This document shows, piece by piece, positions 1 through 10,874 of a stretch of DNA of 64,000 nucleotides. The notes under the pieces were generated by a model. It was not told the DNA's origin and searched no databases. It was given only the letters and a program-made list of their open reading frames with translations. Source of the stretch: Hyparrhenia diplandra (lineage: Eukaryota > Streptophyta > Magnoliopsida > Poales > Poaceae); NCBI GenBank assembly GCA_015847255.1, contig JADLZK010011196.1, positions 372,001 to 436,000 of the forward strand, given 5' to 3'. Numbering within the stretch: position 1 is the first letter of the stretch; each line of letters opens with the position of its first letter. A program made the translations under genes and the position numbers.

Positions 1-450
1 TATGTGATCTACATTTTCATTTTTAGCTCCGAAAGCACACATAGGGGATCCCTTCCATTTCCTTTTTAGAAGGTTGTCTTTAGATAATATGACCTTCTAA
101 TCCACTCAGCAACATGAAAATTTTAATTTTCAGAGGGATATTGGCCTCCCAGAGGGGGTTTTTTTTTTTGCACCATACTCATGTCTACTTAACAGTTTGT
201 AAGTAGACCTTACAGTAAACTGTCCTGATTTTTCTAAATCCCACTTTGCTCTATCTCTTTCCTCATTGATGTTACAACGAAACAAAATATCATGAAGTCT
301 TGTCAATTGACTTTGCAAGTCTTCATATAACCATCTTCTAAAGGTGAGTCTCCAATTTTTCTTTTTAATCTATGCAACGGAACAGTTTTGTTCTTTGCTG
401 ATATCATATAAATCAGGGAATTTTTCAGCCAAAGAAACCAAACCCAGCCA
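1..450 (-). mobile_element. LINE (non-LTR retrotransposon) 3' ORF fragment, zf-RVT region
   Basis: On the minus strand this stretch encodes, with several frame breaks, the tail of a plant LINE reverse-transcriptase ORF. The clearest part (318-130) reads through a segment like 'KWDLEKSGQFTVRSTYKLL', typical of the region before the zf-RVT zinc-binding domain. In other frames, towards position 1, one can read 'PLKIKIF' and then a 'KRKWKG..MCAF..KNENVDHI' type zinc-finger signature. Upstream (450-320) another frame gives 'KFPDLYDIS' and 'RRWLYEDLQ'. The fragment is cut by the window edge and is broken, so it is a relic. The family assignment rests on motif recognition only. Confidence 0.7.
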
Positions 451-1085
451 TCTATCATATATAATATATATGTAACTTAATTACTTGTATAGTTTATACA
501 TCTAACTTATACACGTGACTTACGTGATTTTACCGTTAAAAAGTTACTGCGATCCCATGAGTGCGACCGATTTCCTCGAAAAGAAAGATGATCAGTACGA
601 GTGATGGTACTGAAGTCGGCCTGCTGCAGGGCATTCCATGCATTATGCGAGGATGAACAGATTGAAAATAGATAGAGACATATAGTATGAAATTTCTCGA
701 GGATCATGCGAAGCACAACCTCGATCGAGAGTTCCACGCTCTCTGCTGGTTCGGGAGGAACCAATCAGTGGACCTGTACTGTGTAGTCGTGCTCACGTAG
801 TGCGCCGAATCAAAGGCGAGGCGGCCGGGGAACCGAAATCCCACCTCCAAGGTCAAACCATAAACATACCATCTTGCATATTGACCTTGCAGCCTCAATG
901 GTTCACACGCCGTCTCAGGTGCAGTGTACAGTTAATCATTTCTATTCCAAAATTCATTTGGAAATTGAACACCCACCAGATTCTCAGACTGTCTTCTCCC
1001 GGCTTGTGTTTCATGGTCGGCCACAAACACTGCTGCTTCTCCGTTTACCAAACAAGGGAATTTCTTTGCATGTTCTCTGCCTCCG
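451..1085. other. intergenic and promoter-side DNA upstream of the phytocyanin gene
   Basis: No coding segment is convincing here. The short open frames on both strands overlap each other and show no known motifs. The right part (about 900-1085) probably contains the promoter of the phytocyanin gene. Confidence 0.4.
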
Positions 1086-1096
1086 TATATATATAG
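1086..1096 (+). promoter_or_regulatory. TATA box of the phytocyanin gene
   Basis: A TATATATATA run lies about 100 bases before the phytocyanin ATG at 1195, a normal distance for a plant TATA box followed by a short leader. Inferred from position only. Confidence 0.55.
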
Positions 1097-1194
1097 TCCT
1101 GTCAGCTTTGTGTGGCAATATATCGCAGCACACGATCCAAAGACAAGCCGACCCGAACGCCAAAGCAATTCGGACTCGGCCGGGAACAGCTAGC

Positions 1195-1953
1195 ATGAAG
1201 ATCATCACCGGAACAGTACTGCTCGCCGCAGTGGCGGTTGCGGCGTTGGCCGCGACGGCGTCGGCCAAGGACTACACGGTGGGCGGCTCCGATCAGTGGG
1301 ACACCTACATCGACTACGACAAGTGGACCACCGGCAAGAAGTTCATGGTCGGCGACACCATAAGTGCGTACACTACTCTCCGATCCGATCGATGCTCGAT
1401 CTCTTCATTCGCTTTTCTTCTCTACATTCCGATATGATCCTTCCCATCTTGTGGCTGATGATGTGCTGGTGTGTGATAAACTGATACGTACATTTGCAGC
1501 GTTCAAGTACATGCCGTACCACAACGTGCTGGAGGTGACGGCGGCGGACTACGCCAGCTGCAACGCGGGCAGCCCCATCACCACCCACTCCGGCGGCAAC
1601 ACCGCCTTCAAGCTCACCGCCACGGGCACCCGCTACTTCATCTGCGGCATCCCGCGCCACTGCGTCAACGGCACCATGCACGTCAAGATCGCCACCGCCC
1701 CTACGACGCCGCTGCCGCGGCGGCGGCATCCGACGCCCCCGCCGCAAGCGGCCCCGCACAGGCTCCGGCCCAGTCGCCTCCAGCCGACGCTGCCTACGCG
1801 CCGGGGCCGGCGGGAGCGGGACACACGGTGGCCCAGGGCGGCGCTGCTGGGAAGTCGCCGGCGGCCGCGCCCAGCAATGCGCCGCGGTATGGGCAGCCCG
1901 TGGCCGCGGTGGCCGGGCTGGCGTTGGCTGCTCTGGTGGCCTTGGTCGCCTAA
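1195..1953 (+). CDS. GPI-anchored phytocyanin (uclacyanin/blue copper-like), two exons, frameshift in exon 2
   Basis: Exons are 1195-1363 and 1500-1953, with a GT-AG intron at the position usual for phytocyanins, just before 'TFKY'. The predicted 207-residue precursor has a signal peptide (about 1-24), one plastocyanin-like domain (about 25-120), an Ala/Pro/Ser-rich linker and a hydrophobic C-terminus that fits a GPI-anchor signal. Type 1 copper ligands His64, Cys105 and His110 are present, and Cys77 and Cys111 can form the family disulfide. The usual axial ligand position (His+5) is Thr115, with Met116 next to it, so copper binding may be altered. Phytocyanins are apoplastic or plasma-membrane electron-transfer or cell-wall proteins. 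The frame breaks at a C run (1698-1701): one base is missing relative to the frame that encodes the Ala-rich linker and anchor signal ending at TAA 1951-1953. Without that base a read-through frame gives an Arg/Pro-rich tail. The anchor-like second frame argues for a sequence error or a very recent mutation. Confidence 0.85.
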
Positions 1954-2680
1954 GCTTGCAACGTGCGCGCGTATTTGCACGCACGTTGTAGTTTTGAGTT
2001 ACTAATGTACCTGAAACTGGACATTTGTTACTGCGTACGTAGACGCGGTATCTAAGTTGTATTTACCTTTTGATGTTCATTTCTGCTTCTTCTTTTTACT
2101 TTTGTCGTGTATTTATATTTGGTATATGGTTGTAAATTGTGACATTTACTTATATAATTCCATTTTGAGGCCCGCGTTGGGGCATTGGTTATGTCGTGAC
2201 CGTCAGTGAATCCATTTCAGTAATATGTTCAAGACAGAACGGTATTTTCGAGTTCGAGTCAGATACAGTATCTTCTTGCAATGTACAAGGAAACGATCTA
2301 ATGTTTTCCAAACAGTTCAGAAATACGAATTTGTCATTACAAAATCCAAACATCTTTCTTAAGCAGAAAGAAGACTGGTACCCATATCATTTCAGGCAGA
2401 GGAACAAGGTAGGTTTATGGCGGGCACGTCTTGCTAACAGGCGAGCACGTTATACCAAACGCACAGCTAGCATGTATAATGCGCATCCACGATGCTTCCA
2501 CTTCTACCAACACCCGCCTTCGGTTTTCACATGTGAGGAGCACGATACCAGCTCAGGTCCAAGAAACATGGCCGTAACCTTAACCAGAGCCACATCGTGG
2601 GTTATACGACAAACATGCAATAGGCAAGAATAGACATAAGCTAATCGGCTAATCCTCATTTGCTTCTGGTCACGGAATTT
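1954..2680. other. intergenic stretch between convergent genes
   Basis: This holds the 3' flank of the phytocyanin gene and, at its right end, the probable 3' UTR of the minus-strand bHLH gene. A 145-codon open frame at 2196-2633 (+) has no recognisable domain and ordinary intergenic composition, so I do not call it a gene. Confidence 0.4.
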
Positions 2681-2855
2681 TATTCATTTACCATATAATA
2701 TACAAAGGGGCCATCAGACAACTCCATGTCACCATCCGACACATATAACCTTCCCTTCAGTTCTGGAGTCAAACTACACCAACAACACTGCAGACCAATC
2801 TACATTTGAATCAATGGTGGGCAGCATCGCCTCTTTCCACCAGGATTTCGCTTGC

Positions 2856-5802
2856 TTACGCCACAGGTGGGCAAGACTTGGGGTCATCAGTGGTGTCAAC
2901 ATCAGAAGGCGGCATGAACTGCCACATCGGGAATCCAGGGTAGCCAATCACAGGCATCATCAGCTTGTGTCCGACAGCTGCTGGTCCCTGGGGAGTAGCA
3001 AAGGCAGAGGCTGGGATCACCGGGTGGTGTGGTACCAAGCTTGGACGGGCATTCAGGAACTTGATCTGCTGCTCCAGGCTCTCCTTCTCAGCCTTCAACC
3101 TTTGCTTCTCGTCTCGCAGCTCATTCTTCTCAGCCTGCAAAAGCAAAGTACTTTAGGGTGAGATTGAGTTCCTGATTAACAACCAGTAAAATCAAATGTC
3201 AAAACCTTTTGCAGTAAACAATATGCTGAATCATAAACCTCTAGATATTTTATGGGACACATATCCAAGCAAAGAAGTGTATACTGTAGAGCAAAGACTT
3301 AGCAAATTGACGTGTTGCCCATATATGGTATATACAGCTGCAGGGTTTAGCCATTAAAGAAAAATGCATTAGTCGGTATAAATAACTTGCTACTGCAAGC
3401 AACCTAAAAGAAGTTAAACCAAACTGCAGGGAGAATAACAGGTGTACAAATAATTATTCCCTTGGTATTTGACTAGATGAATTAAATCTATATAAGAAAA
3501 AAAATGACAAAATGGGAAAAGGGGATCATAAATCAAGAAAACGAAACAGTATGAAGTGCCTAAACAACACATCGAGTGTCATCTCCCATCTGAACCATTA
3601 ATAACTCGGCCCTACGAAATAGTATATACGAATACGAAATAGTATAGACCTTCAGCTCTTTAATCTTCTCTTGTAGACTCTCATTTGAATCCTTGAGCTT
3701 TTTTGCTTCGCTACGCAATTCGCCTACTACACGAATAGCATCATTCAATATAGCTGATTTGTCCATTTTAGGAGTTTTCCCAGGCTCCAAAATGGCACCC
3801 AATTCCAGGAATCTAACAAAAAGAGTATCATAAGTACAATCATAAGTACAGTTGTAGTTAATGAATATGATAATGTAACGAGAAAAGAATATTAAACTAT
3901 GAACTGAAACGCAATCATTGTCTCGCCAGAGAACACACCTCTCGTTCAGCTTGTCCCTTCTAATCTTCTCCCTGGATGCTTTTGTGCTTGGTTCTGCAGT
4001 ACTTTCTGACCTAGGACTGGAATATTAAACATTCAATGATAATAGGAACACAGACTTTAAAATGTATGGTACAAGATACAAACCACAAAGAATGAAGATA
4101 CACACCGTTTATTTGTTGACTGTTCTTTTCCCGGACCACAGTCCACAGAGCTGCTGATTTCTACACTGCTAAAATAAAAGCAAATGTTAGGATGCCAAAT
4201 ATCAAGACAACGCACCATAATAAGCAAAAAAAAAAATAGCATGGTAAACAAATATTTATGCAAGCAAATCTATGATAATAATTAGTTAATAAAAAACACT
4301 ATTTGACGCATTTCAGCTTAGCAAATAGCAAGTCATAACCCTACCAACTACGTCAGAGAGATATCAGTGGAAAAAAATAGAAGAATAATTTACCATCAAA
4401 AAGCACACGATACAAATGTTTAAAGCAGCCAGCCTAATACTTCAAAATTTCTCCAACTTAACATCAAAGATGAGCTTGTATGTACTAAAGAGCAAGCTCA
4501 GTCAGAAAGAACATCAGTTCACAAAAGAAACAGAGCTGTCAAAATTCCAGCACAATATGGTAAGTCTCTTCACACAAATCATGAAGGATTCAATTACAAC
4601 AACTTGAGTGCAGATTCCATATCTGTAATCCTTTTCTGCAGACTGTCAGATGAACCAAGAGAGCATTGTGCGTTTCAATCCAGAACATATTGACCAAAAA
4701 GAAAATTGGTTTATTCATCCTTTTGAACAAGGGTAGTATCGGGCCATATAAAGGTCCAACAATAGAGCAGCCACAAGTTGATTGCAGAATGGGGACTGTA
4801 TGTTTCTAAAGGATTCTGCAAACTACTATATAATACTATCTCCTGTCAAGAATATTTGACACATTTGACTTGAAGTGGTATCCTATATGTATCCATGACC
4901 ACAATTTTTTATAGAATAGAATAAGTTCTTCATATTTAAGAGATTTGCAAGTACTTTGAATACAAATCTATCCAAAAAAACCTACATGTTTCCAAATAAA
5001 TAACGTAATAGTGATCAATGTTTGTAGTTTCTAAGGTTTGACTAAATTATTTTTAACGGCGACATGTTTTCGTTTGGTGACCAGAGGGAGTACAGATGAC
5101 ACAAAAGTGTGCACAAAGCAACCATCTAGGCTAAATGAGGAGCCGTAGCACTACCTATGTGCACATAGCCAGCAGCTGAGCACAATAAGACGTGAACAGT
5201 CCTTTCCACCGTGCCACTTAGAACTTACAGTAAAGGTACACTGACCCATCCAGTGTGAACCATTTCCTCAGTCCTCTCACATAGCTCTACTAGGAGAACC
5301 GACACAGAGTCCACACCTTCCACACTTCCACAAGGCCATGCTGATTATTGTAAATTGGAAACAGAGAGGGCCCGTGTAACTAGTTCTACTTGTTCTGTCG
5401 ATTCCTAGTGCACAGTTCAAATCCCAGCGCTCAGCCGCTTCACCCAACTCCAATTAAGCCATGATGATTCATATAATAAACTATTAAACTACTATTAACT
5501 ATACATAAAGAATCTACAGATACCCTGGAAAGTGGCAACGAACCCCGACCAAATGCAACCCAACTCCACGAAATGCTACGGCCAAGCCCAAATCGAGACC
5601 GTACTCCGTCAATTACCATGGGTTGGGAGCCGTTGCGGCAACGACAGATTGCACCGGCGCCTGCACCAACTGCGGCTGCAGCGACGGCGGCGGCGCCCAG
5701 AAGAATCCACCCGCGGGAGCCGCCGCGAAGTCGGCGGCCACCGCGAGGTCGTCCATGAGGGGACAGTCGAAGACCCACGTGGTTCCCTCGGGGGGAGGCC
5801 AT
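2856..5802 (-). CDS. ILR3-like: group IVc bHLH transcription factor, ILR3-like (iron-deficiency response), five exons
   Basis: Coding exons in transcript order are 5802-5617, 4168-4106, 4016-3939, 3812-3650 and 3134-2856, all with GT-AG introns and consistent phases (about 255 residues). The N-terminus carries the acidic 'TWVFDCPLMDDLA' segment. The basic region and helix-loop-helix ('KASREKIRRDKLNERF', then 'GKTPKMDKSAILNDAIRVV') span about residues 90-140. A long leucine-rich coiled coil follows ('LQEKIKEL', 'EKNELRDEKQRLKAEK'), and the C-terminus has the 'YPGFPMWQFMPP' and 'PPVA' motifs shared with Arabidopsis ILR3/bHLH105 and rice PRI-type factors. Members of this group form dimers in the nucleus and switch on iron-uptake regulators, and are themselves targets of HRZ/BTS ubiquitin ligases (family knowledge). 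A run of six G at 5790-5795 puts the ATG at 5802-5800 one base out of frame with the conserved N-terminus; one extra base explains it. If the extra base is real, translation might start at the in-frame Met of 'PLMDD'. Confidence 0.9.
4836..5093. mobile_element. degenerate Stowaway-type MITE in intron 1 of the bHLH gene
   Basis: The right end reads '...GACCAGAGGGAGTA' and the left end 'TACTATCTCCTGTCAAGA', an eroded inverted version of the CTCCCTCCGTC Stowaway terminus with TA at the edges. The interior is AT-rich and non-coding. It lies inside the 1.45 kb first intron. Confidence 0.4.
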
Positions 5803-6611
5803 GGCGGGGGATCGCCGGGGCGGGGCCAGCGGTAGATGGCCGGAGTAGGCTAGGGTTCCGCGGTCGCGTCGGGGACTGGGGGATTCGGGGTCGAGGGCGG
5901 TGGGGACTGGGGTGGAGGTGGAAGCGGTCCTGGGCTCCGACGCCGAGTCGCCGAGATAAGGATTGAGCTCAGCGGAGTCTCGAGTGACTGAGCTCGAGGT
6001 TCACGAGTACGGATTATGGGCCGTGGGCTGGTGGGCTGAATGGTCGGAAGGATATTCCTATTTTATGAGGACAGGTTCCATCTCCATAAAATTTAGTCTT
6101 GGGCTACTAAGGACTAGTAAGCCAGATAACACTAGTAGCCCAAAGGCCCAATATGGCCCAAGACAACACACGTACCTAACTACCCTCCACTCCCACAAGC
6201 ACCACAAGCACTGCCTCAGCAACACGAGTCGAAAAAAAAAGCAACGAGTCGTCGCTGTGCCGCCAAAACCTAACCCTAGAGCGGAGCTGGGGAGTGGCGG
6301 CGGGGCCGGTGGCGGCGCACGGCGCAAGCAGGAGCGCGCAGGCCTCACGGCGGCGCCGGCGCCGGCGCGAGCAGGAAGAGCCGCGCAGGGTCCGGGCTTC
6401 ACCGAGCAAGGCGTGCGGCGGCGCCGGCGCGAGCAGGAGGATCCGCGCAGGGTCCCGAGCCTCGCCGAGCAAGGCGTGCGGCGGCGTCGCGGGCGGTGCG
6501 CGCGGGTCTCGCGGTGGCGGCGCGTGGCTCTCGCGGTGGCGGCGCGTGGAGCTCCTCGTCTCGCCGCGCGGCTCGTCGATCTCCTTTCTCTTCTCTGTGT
6601 CCGTTCGGTCG
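5803..6611. other. promoter side of the bHLH gene and GC-rich spacer
   Basis: The region directly upstream of the bHLH start is G-rich. From 6290 to 6560 there is a very GC-rich stretch with imperfect tandem units built on 'GGCGGCGCCGGCGCGAGCAGGA'. Open frames here are long only because of high GC. The last eight bases are the left target-site copy of the adjacent Mutator-like element. Confidence 0.4.
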
Positions 6612-8380
6612 GGGATATATAACTTTTTTACCATTATAACGGATGGCAACTCCCCGTTTCTCATCCTACCGGTTTGCCAATACATTTTTACCATCGTTAC
6701 CGGCCATTGCATACGTATTCTACTTTGGACGATTTGTACGCCACATCATGTGTCCACGGCGGCCGCTTGGGAAAGCGACCAAATTGCCCCTGCACCTTAG
6801 GTTTGGGTTCGGCCAGGGGGCGGCCCGGCAAGGGATCCCGTCGCCCCACTTTCCCCTTTCCTCCCACATCGGTCGCGAGCGCGGGGGCCTTCTCGCCCGC
6901 CGCCATTTACCCCCGGCCGGCGGCCCGACGCTCGCTTCCGGCACGCCGCGTAGCGCGGCTTCCGCTTCCCCACGCCCTTCGCGCATCTCCCCAACCGCCG
7001 CCCGTTTGCTCGTCCACGGCCGGCTCAACGTCGGCATATCTTTGCCATCCGCCTCCGGGGGCGTCGCCCGCCGCATCCGCCGACCTCGTCGCATCTCACC
7101 TCCCACCTTCCCGCGATGTCCTACAAACGCCCGGTCGTCGGGAGTTGGCCGGGCGAGGTAGAGCTCAGGGCCGGCCAAGGTCACCTACCTCCAGGCCCTT
7201 GCCATGGATCCGTCGGCCGCCGCTCGGTGGTTTCCCAACGATGAGTTGCCCGAATGCGGTCGGGGGTCGTGTGGTGGAGGTTCTGAGGAGGGAAGGAAGG
7301 TGAGGAATCACACCTTTAACTTCAAGTGCCCAAATAACGAGGGTGAGTGTGATAACGCCACTATGCATCTTTGTAGTTTTTATCGGTGATACTAGGGGTT
7401 AGTTAATTTTATTTGATTTGCGAACCACAATGATGCGTGCAAGTATTATCGTTTCGGAAATAGTATTTCAGGAAAGGCGAAGGAAGGCGGCATCATTTTG
7501 GGGTACGGTAGAACAAATCAAAACTACTAAGGACTATTCAGCCGGATAAAACTAGTAAAGATGCATAGTCCTTGGTAGTTCACACTCAACTTTAACTATT
7601 GGGTGTTATCCGGCTTACTAGTCCTTAGTAGTTTTCTCAGTTTCCGAACTCCAATGATGCCGTCTTCCACCACACGACTCGACGAAACGGCAACGATAAT
7701 CAAATTGGGGGAAACCATCAAATCAAAATTAACCAACCGGGGATCCATGGCAAGGGCAAAGGGAGGTAGTGACCTTGGCCACCCCTTGAGCCCCACCGCA
7801 CGGCCAACTCCTCGACGACTCTCCACCACAGGACATCCCGGAAGGTGGGTAGGTGAGATGCTCGAGTGAAGGGAAGGTGGGATGCGGCGGCGGACGCCCC
7901 CGGAGCGGATGGCAAAGATCGGCGACTTCCGGCCGCATCGGGGAAGGTGGCCAGGACGAGAGCAATGCGGGCGTCCGGCGGCGGATGGCAAGATAAGGGG
8001 GAGATGCGGGGCCGTGAGCGGGCGGTGGATGCATGCGGGCCACGGCCCCCCGGGAAGGAGAGATGCGGCGGCGGCCCGGCGTTTGGTAAATGGGGCGCGC
8101 GGCGAGAAGCCGCCCCGCGCCCGCGACCGATGTGGGAGGAAGGGGAAAGGGCTGGGCGACGGATCCTCTTTGACCGGCCCGGCCGAACCCAAACCTGGGC
8201 GGTGGGCAATTTGGTCGCTTCCCCAGCGGTTGCGGCGTGGACACATGATGTGGCGTGCCAAATCGCCCAAAGTGGTAAATATGTGATGCAATGGCCGGTA
8301 AACGATGGTAAAAATGTATCAAGAACCAGAGGGATGAGAAACGAGAGTTGCCATCCGTTATAAAAAAAGTTATATATCCC
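6612..8380. mobile_element. Mutator-like element with very long terminal inverted repeats (foldback, non-autonomous)
   Basis: The ends are GGGATATATAAC and GTTATATATCCC. From each end the sequence is an inverted copy of the other for roughly 600 bases, with indels: for example the arms around 6729-6820 and 8260-8170 share 'CACATCATGTGTCCACG' and 'GGTTTGGGTTCGGCC', and the inner arms share 'CTTTGCCATCCGC' and 'CCTTGCCATGGATCC'. The flanks are TTCGGTCG (6604-6611) and TTCGGCCG (8381-8388), an 8 bp target-site duplication with one mismatch. The arms are GC-rich. No transposase is visible, so the element would need one supplied in trans. Long GC-rich TIRs recall Pack-MULEs, but I recognise no captured gene. 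Confidence 0.75.
7520..7635. repeat. 116 bp foldback nested in the MULE centre
   Basis: The two halves are imperfect inverted copies: 'AAAACTACTAAGGACTATTC' on the left, and the complement of 'CTTACTAGTCCTTAGTAGTTTT' on the right. Both halves also share 'AGCCGGATAA'. It forms the core between the two long arms, and a related copy lies outside the element at 6103-6143. Confidence 0.6.
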
Positions 8381-8389
8381 TTCGGCCGG

Positions 8390-8560
8390 TTCGGTTTGCA
8401 CCGAAAAACCGAGCTAAAAAACCGGAACCGAATTCGTCGGTTTCTGGTTTTGAGACAAACCGAACGGTTTTCGATTGTTGAGAACCAAAATTTATATGGG
8501 AATTTATATAAACCGAAGAAACCGAACCGAATTTTCGGTTTAAACCGAATGCCCAGGCTG
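8390..8560. repeat. CCGAA/TTCGG-rich repeat remnant
   Basis: This segment is dense in 'GGTTCGGTTT', 'ACCGAAAAACCG' and 'AAACCGAACCGAA', with opposite orientations at its two ends. It resembles short hAT-type MITE remnants common in grasses. No target duplication was identified. Confidence 0.4.
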
Positions 8561-9911
8561 ACGTGAAGAAAAGCTCCGCTCGAACCCTAGCCACAGGAGG
8601 CCGCCGCCGGCAGCCGCCCCTCCGCCTCCCTCCGCCGGCAGCAGTTCTCCTCCGCGCGGATCAGGAGGGGGATGCGCTACGGGCGCCACGGATTGGCCGC
8701 GCCGGGCCGCGCCGGGGGCGTCGCTGAGGGCCGCGCCAGGCCAGCCCGCCGCGCGTCCAGGGCGCCGACGAGGCCAGGCCAGGCCACACGTGGTTGGCCT
8801 CCACTTCCCTGTCCAGCAGGTACCTCATGTTTCTTCCCCTTCCCTGTTTTGATTTGGTTCTGTTGAATGCATATGCGGATCACTCATCACTTAGCTTGTT
8901 TACAAGCTTCTTAAAGTTGGCGCTGATTGTTTCCGTAGCCACAGAAGGTTGGCGTGCCCCAAAACCAAGCTAGCTTTCTCTTTGAAATTGACTAGCCTTT
9001 AGTCCAATATTGCAATTTGAGGGCAAAAGTAATCCTGCATCGCAGCACAAGGACCTGCAAACTAACCCACATGAACACTGATAACTGAGCAGAAAATAAA
9101 TGTGGTCCGTGGTTCCAGTCCTTCCATGCACACAATTCCTGGTCCCATTCTTTCAAAGAATCATTTTCCTGGTTAGATGGTGTCATTATACACATGCCAG
9201 AAAAAAAAAAACTTCATGTTATGGGGAACTTTGATCTGCGAGATTTGTTGGATGTGGCCTGACATGCGAGACCAAGGGTAGCAGTGAGACAAAGGGAAAG
9301 AAGGAGCGGCCCCACGGCGGTGCGCGGCACGGCAAGGCGCCCCGCCCAGCACGGCAGCACTACGCAGCAACGCAGCAAGCTAGCTGTCATCGTCGTTATT
9401 GTACTAACGTCTTCTCCTCTTCTCCTTTCTTTTACAAATTACTCCCAAAATCATGTAACAACTTGAAAATTTCCAAAAATAAAAATTGTTCAGAATAATG
9501 AGAGCTACAATTTTGCTTTTTGGACCATAGTCAAATTCTAAATATATTTGAAATTAGGGTTTCAAATTTTGAATTTGAATTCAGAGGTAGGGAAAGTGTT
9601 GACAAACGGGTCCCACAGCAGGGTAAAATAGTCATTTCACCTACTTATTTGACACCGTTAGCACCAAAGGTGGACGGAATGGCATACAGGTGCAAGTGAA
9701 AAAGTGTCATGGCATGTAGGTTCAACCAAAATTTTTAGTGGCACACATGTTCAGTGCAATTTTCATAATGGCATACAGGAGAAAGCCTCTTTTTTATTGG
9801 TGTGTTTTTGTGTTGTTTCCCCTTTCATTCAACCATGTCGTAGATGTCATGCCCTTAGATTTGTGATTACGGATTTTTTCCATCAAGTCTCATGTCGTGT
9901 GCCATCAGCTT
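8560..9911 (+). other. probable 5' leader exon and leader intron of SEN2, with repeat-derived DNA
   Basis: A GC-rich segment (about 8560-8819) ends in a good donor, CAG|GTACCT at 8820. A plausible acceptor (CCATCAG, AG at 9907-9908) lies just before the SEN2 start at 9912. This suggests a non-coding first exon and a 1.09 kb leader intron. The intron contains AT-rich, probably repeat-derived sequence (9440-9790) and no coding exon that I can support. Confidence 0.4.
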
Positions 9912-10874
9912 ATGGATTTGCCAGGTCCCAGATGGAAGAAGGGCAAGGACTCTGCAACAACGGCAGCAGCCAAACCCATGTCCAGCATAGTCGCCGAGCT
10001 CCAGGCTTCACTGAGGGACGCAAAAGCCGTGGCGATTCTAGCCACGCACACCAGGGACGCGATTCTCGAGGTCAGCACAGAGCAAGCAAAGCTTCTCAAC
10101 TGCGCCGCCTTTGGTCGTGCAATGGAGAGTGCAGGCGTGGAGAATGCAGGCGCAGCAGATAAGCAGCGGTTCTACCAGTTGGGTCCCGAGGAGGTGTTCT
10201 TCCTTTGCCATGCCCTCAAGTGCATCAGGGTTGAGTCGGAGAACAAGACGCAGATAGGTGCGCCAGAGCTGTGGGGTCTCTTGGTCTCCGCCTCAGAGAA
10301 ATTCCCAGAGATGTACAGGGCGTATGTACACCTCAGGCTTAAGAATTGGGTTGTCAAGTCGGGATTGCAGTACGGGGCGGACTTTGTAGCTTACCGTCAT
10401 CATCCAGCACTTGTGCACTCTGAGTTTGCGGTGACTGTGGTTCTAGAAGGCAAAGCGTTCGGCACCAGGTGTGGCCGCATGAAGAACTGGCCTGAACTGC
10501 TCTGTGCGCTCCGGGCCTCTGGAAGCGTGGCCAAGACGTTACTTGTTCTGACCATCAGCAGTAAGAGCTCTGAGCTGGGATCCTTGAATTGTTTGGAACA
10601 GATGATTGTTCATGAGAGGATAATCACCAGATGGATACCACAGCAGTGCCGTGAGCAGCAAGACAAAACAACAAGAGAAGTATCCAGCAACCAAGAACAA
10701 GAGCATACTAGTGTGGGTGTAGTCAGCAACCAAGAACAAGACAAACCAAGCAGAGAAGAAACCAGCAACGAAGAACAAGAGCATACAAGTGGGGGTGTAG
10801 TGTTTAGCTATTGGGGTGTAGTGATAAGCTTTGCAATTCTTTCTAGCTTACTTGTCTATAAGCTGAAATCTTGA
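9912..10874 (+). CDS. SEN2: tRNA-splicing endonuclease catalytic subunit SEN2-like, with C-terminal membrane anchor
   Basis: A single open frame of 320 codons. The start chosen is the Met of 'MDLPGPRWKKGKD'; an upstream in-frame ATG at 9897 adds five residues. The N-terminal helical part (about 1-100) includes 'GPEEVFFLCHALKC'. The C-terminal endonuclease fold contains 'SGLQYGADFVAYRHHP', 'VHSEFAV' and 'AKTLLVLTIS', which supply the candidate Tyr (near 153), His (near 168) and Lys (near 207) of the catalytic triad. In yeast and animals Sen2 cuts the 5' splice site of intron-containing pre-tRNAs within a four-subunit complex. After the enzyme domain comes a Gln/Glu-rich linker with an imperfect repeat ('NQEQEHTS' and 'NEEQEHTS') and then one hydrophobic segment ('GVVISFAILSSLLVY') followed by 'KLKS', which looks like a tail anchor. 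The frame is intact, unlike all the other genes here. Confidence 0.9.
   Translation: MDLPGPRWKKGKDSATTAAAKPMSSIVAELQASLRDAKAVAILATHTRDAILEVSTEQAKLLNCAAFGRAMESAGVENAGAADKQRFYQLGPEEVFFLCHALKCIRVESENKTQIGAPELWGLLVSASEKFPEMYRAYVHLRLKNWVVKSGLQYGADFVAYRHHPALVHSEFAVTVVLEGKAFGTRCGRMKNWPELLCALRASGSVAKTLLVLTISSKSSELGSLNCLEQMIVHERIITRWIPQQCREQQDKTTREVSSNQEQEHTSVGVVSNQEQDKPSREETSNEEQEHTSGGVVFSYWGVVISFAILSSLLVYKLKS

Noticed and set aside
1373..1984. 203-codon minus-strand open frame opposite the phytocyanin gene
   Set aside because: It is an Arg/Pro/Ala-rich antisense shadow of a GC-rich exon with no domain.
2196..2633. 145-codon open frame downstream of the phytocyanin gene
   Set aside because: No recognisable motif, no upstream promoter or splice context, and composition like the surrounding spacer.
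6294..8401. Several open frames of 130-230 codons on both strands in and beside the MULE
   Set aside because: They overlap in many frames because the arms are GC-rich, and the same frames recur in the inverted arm.
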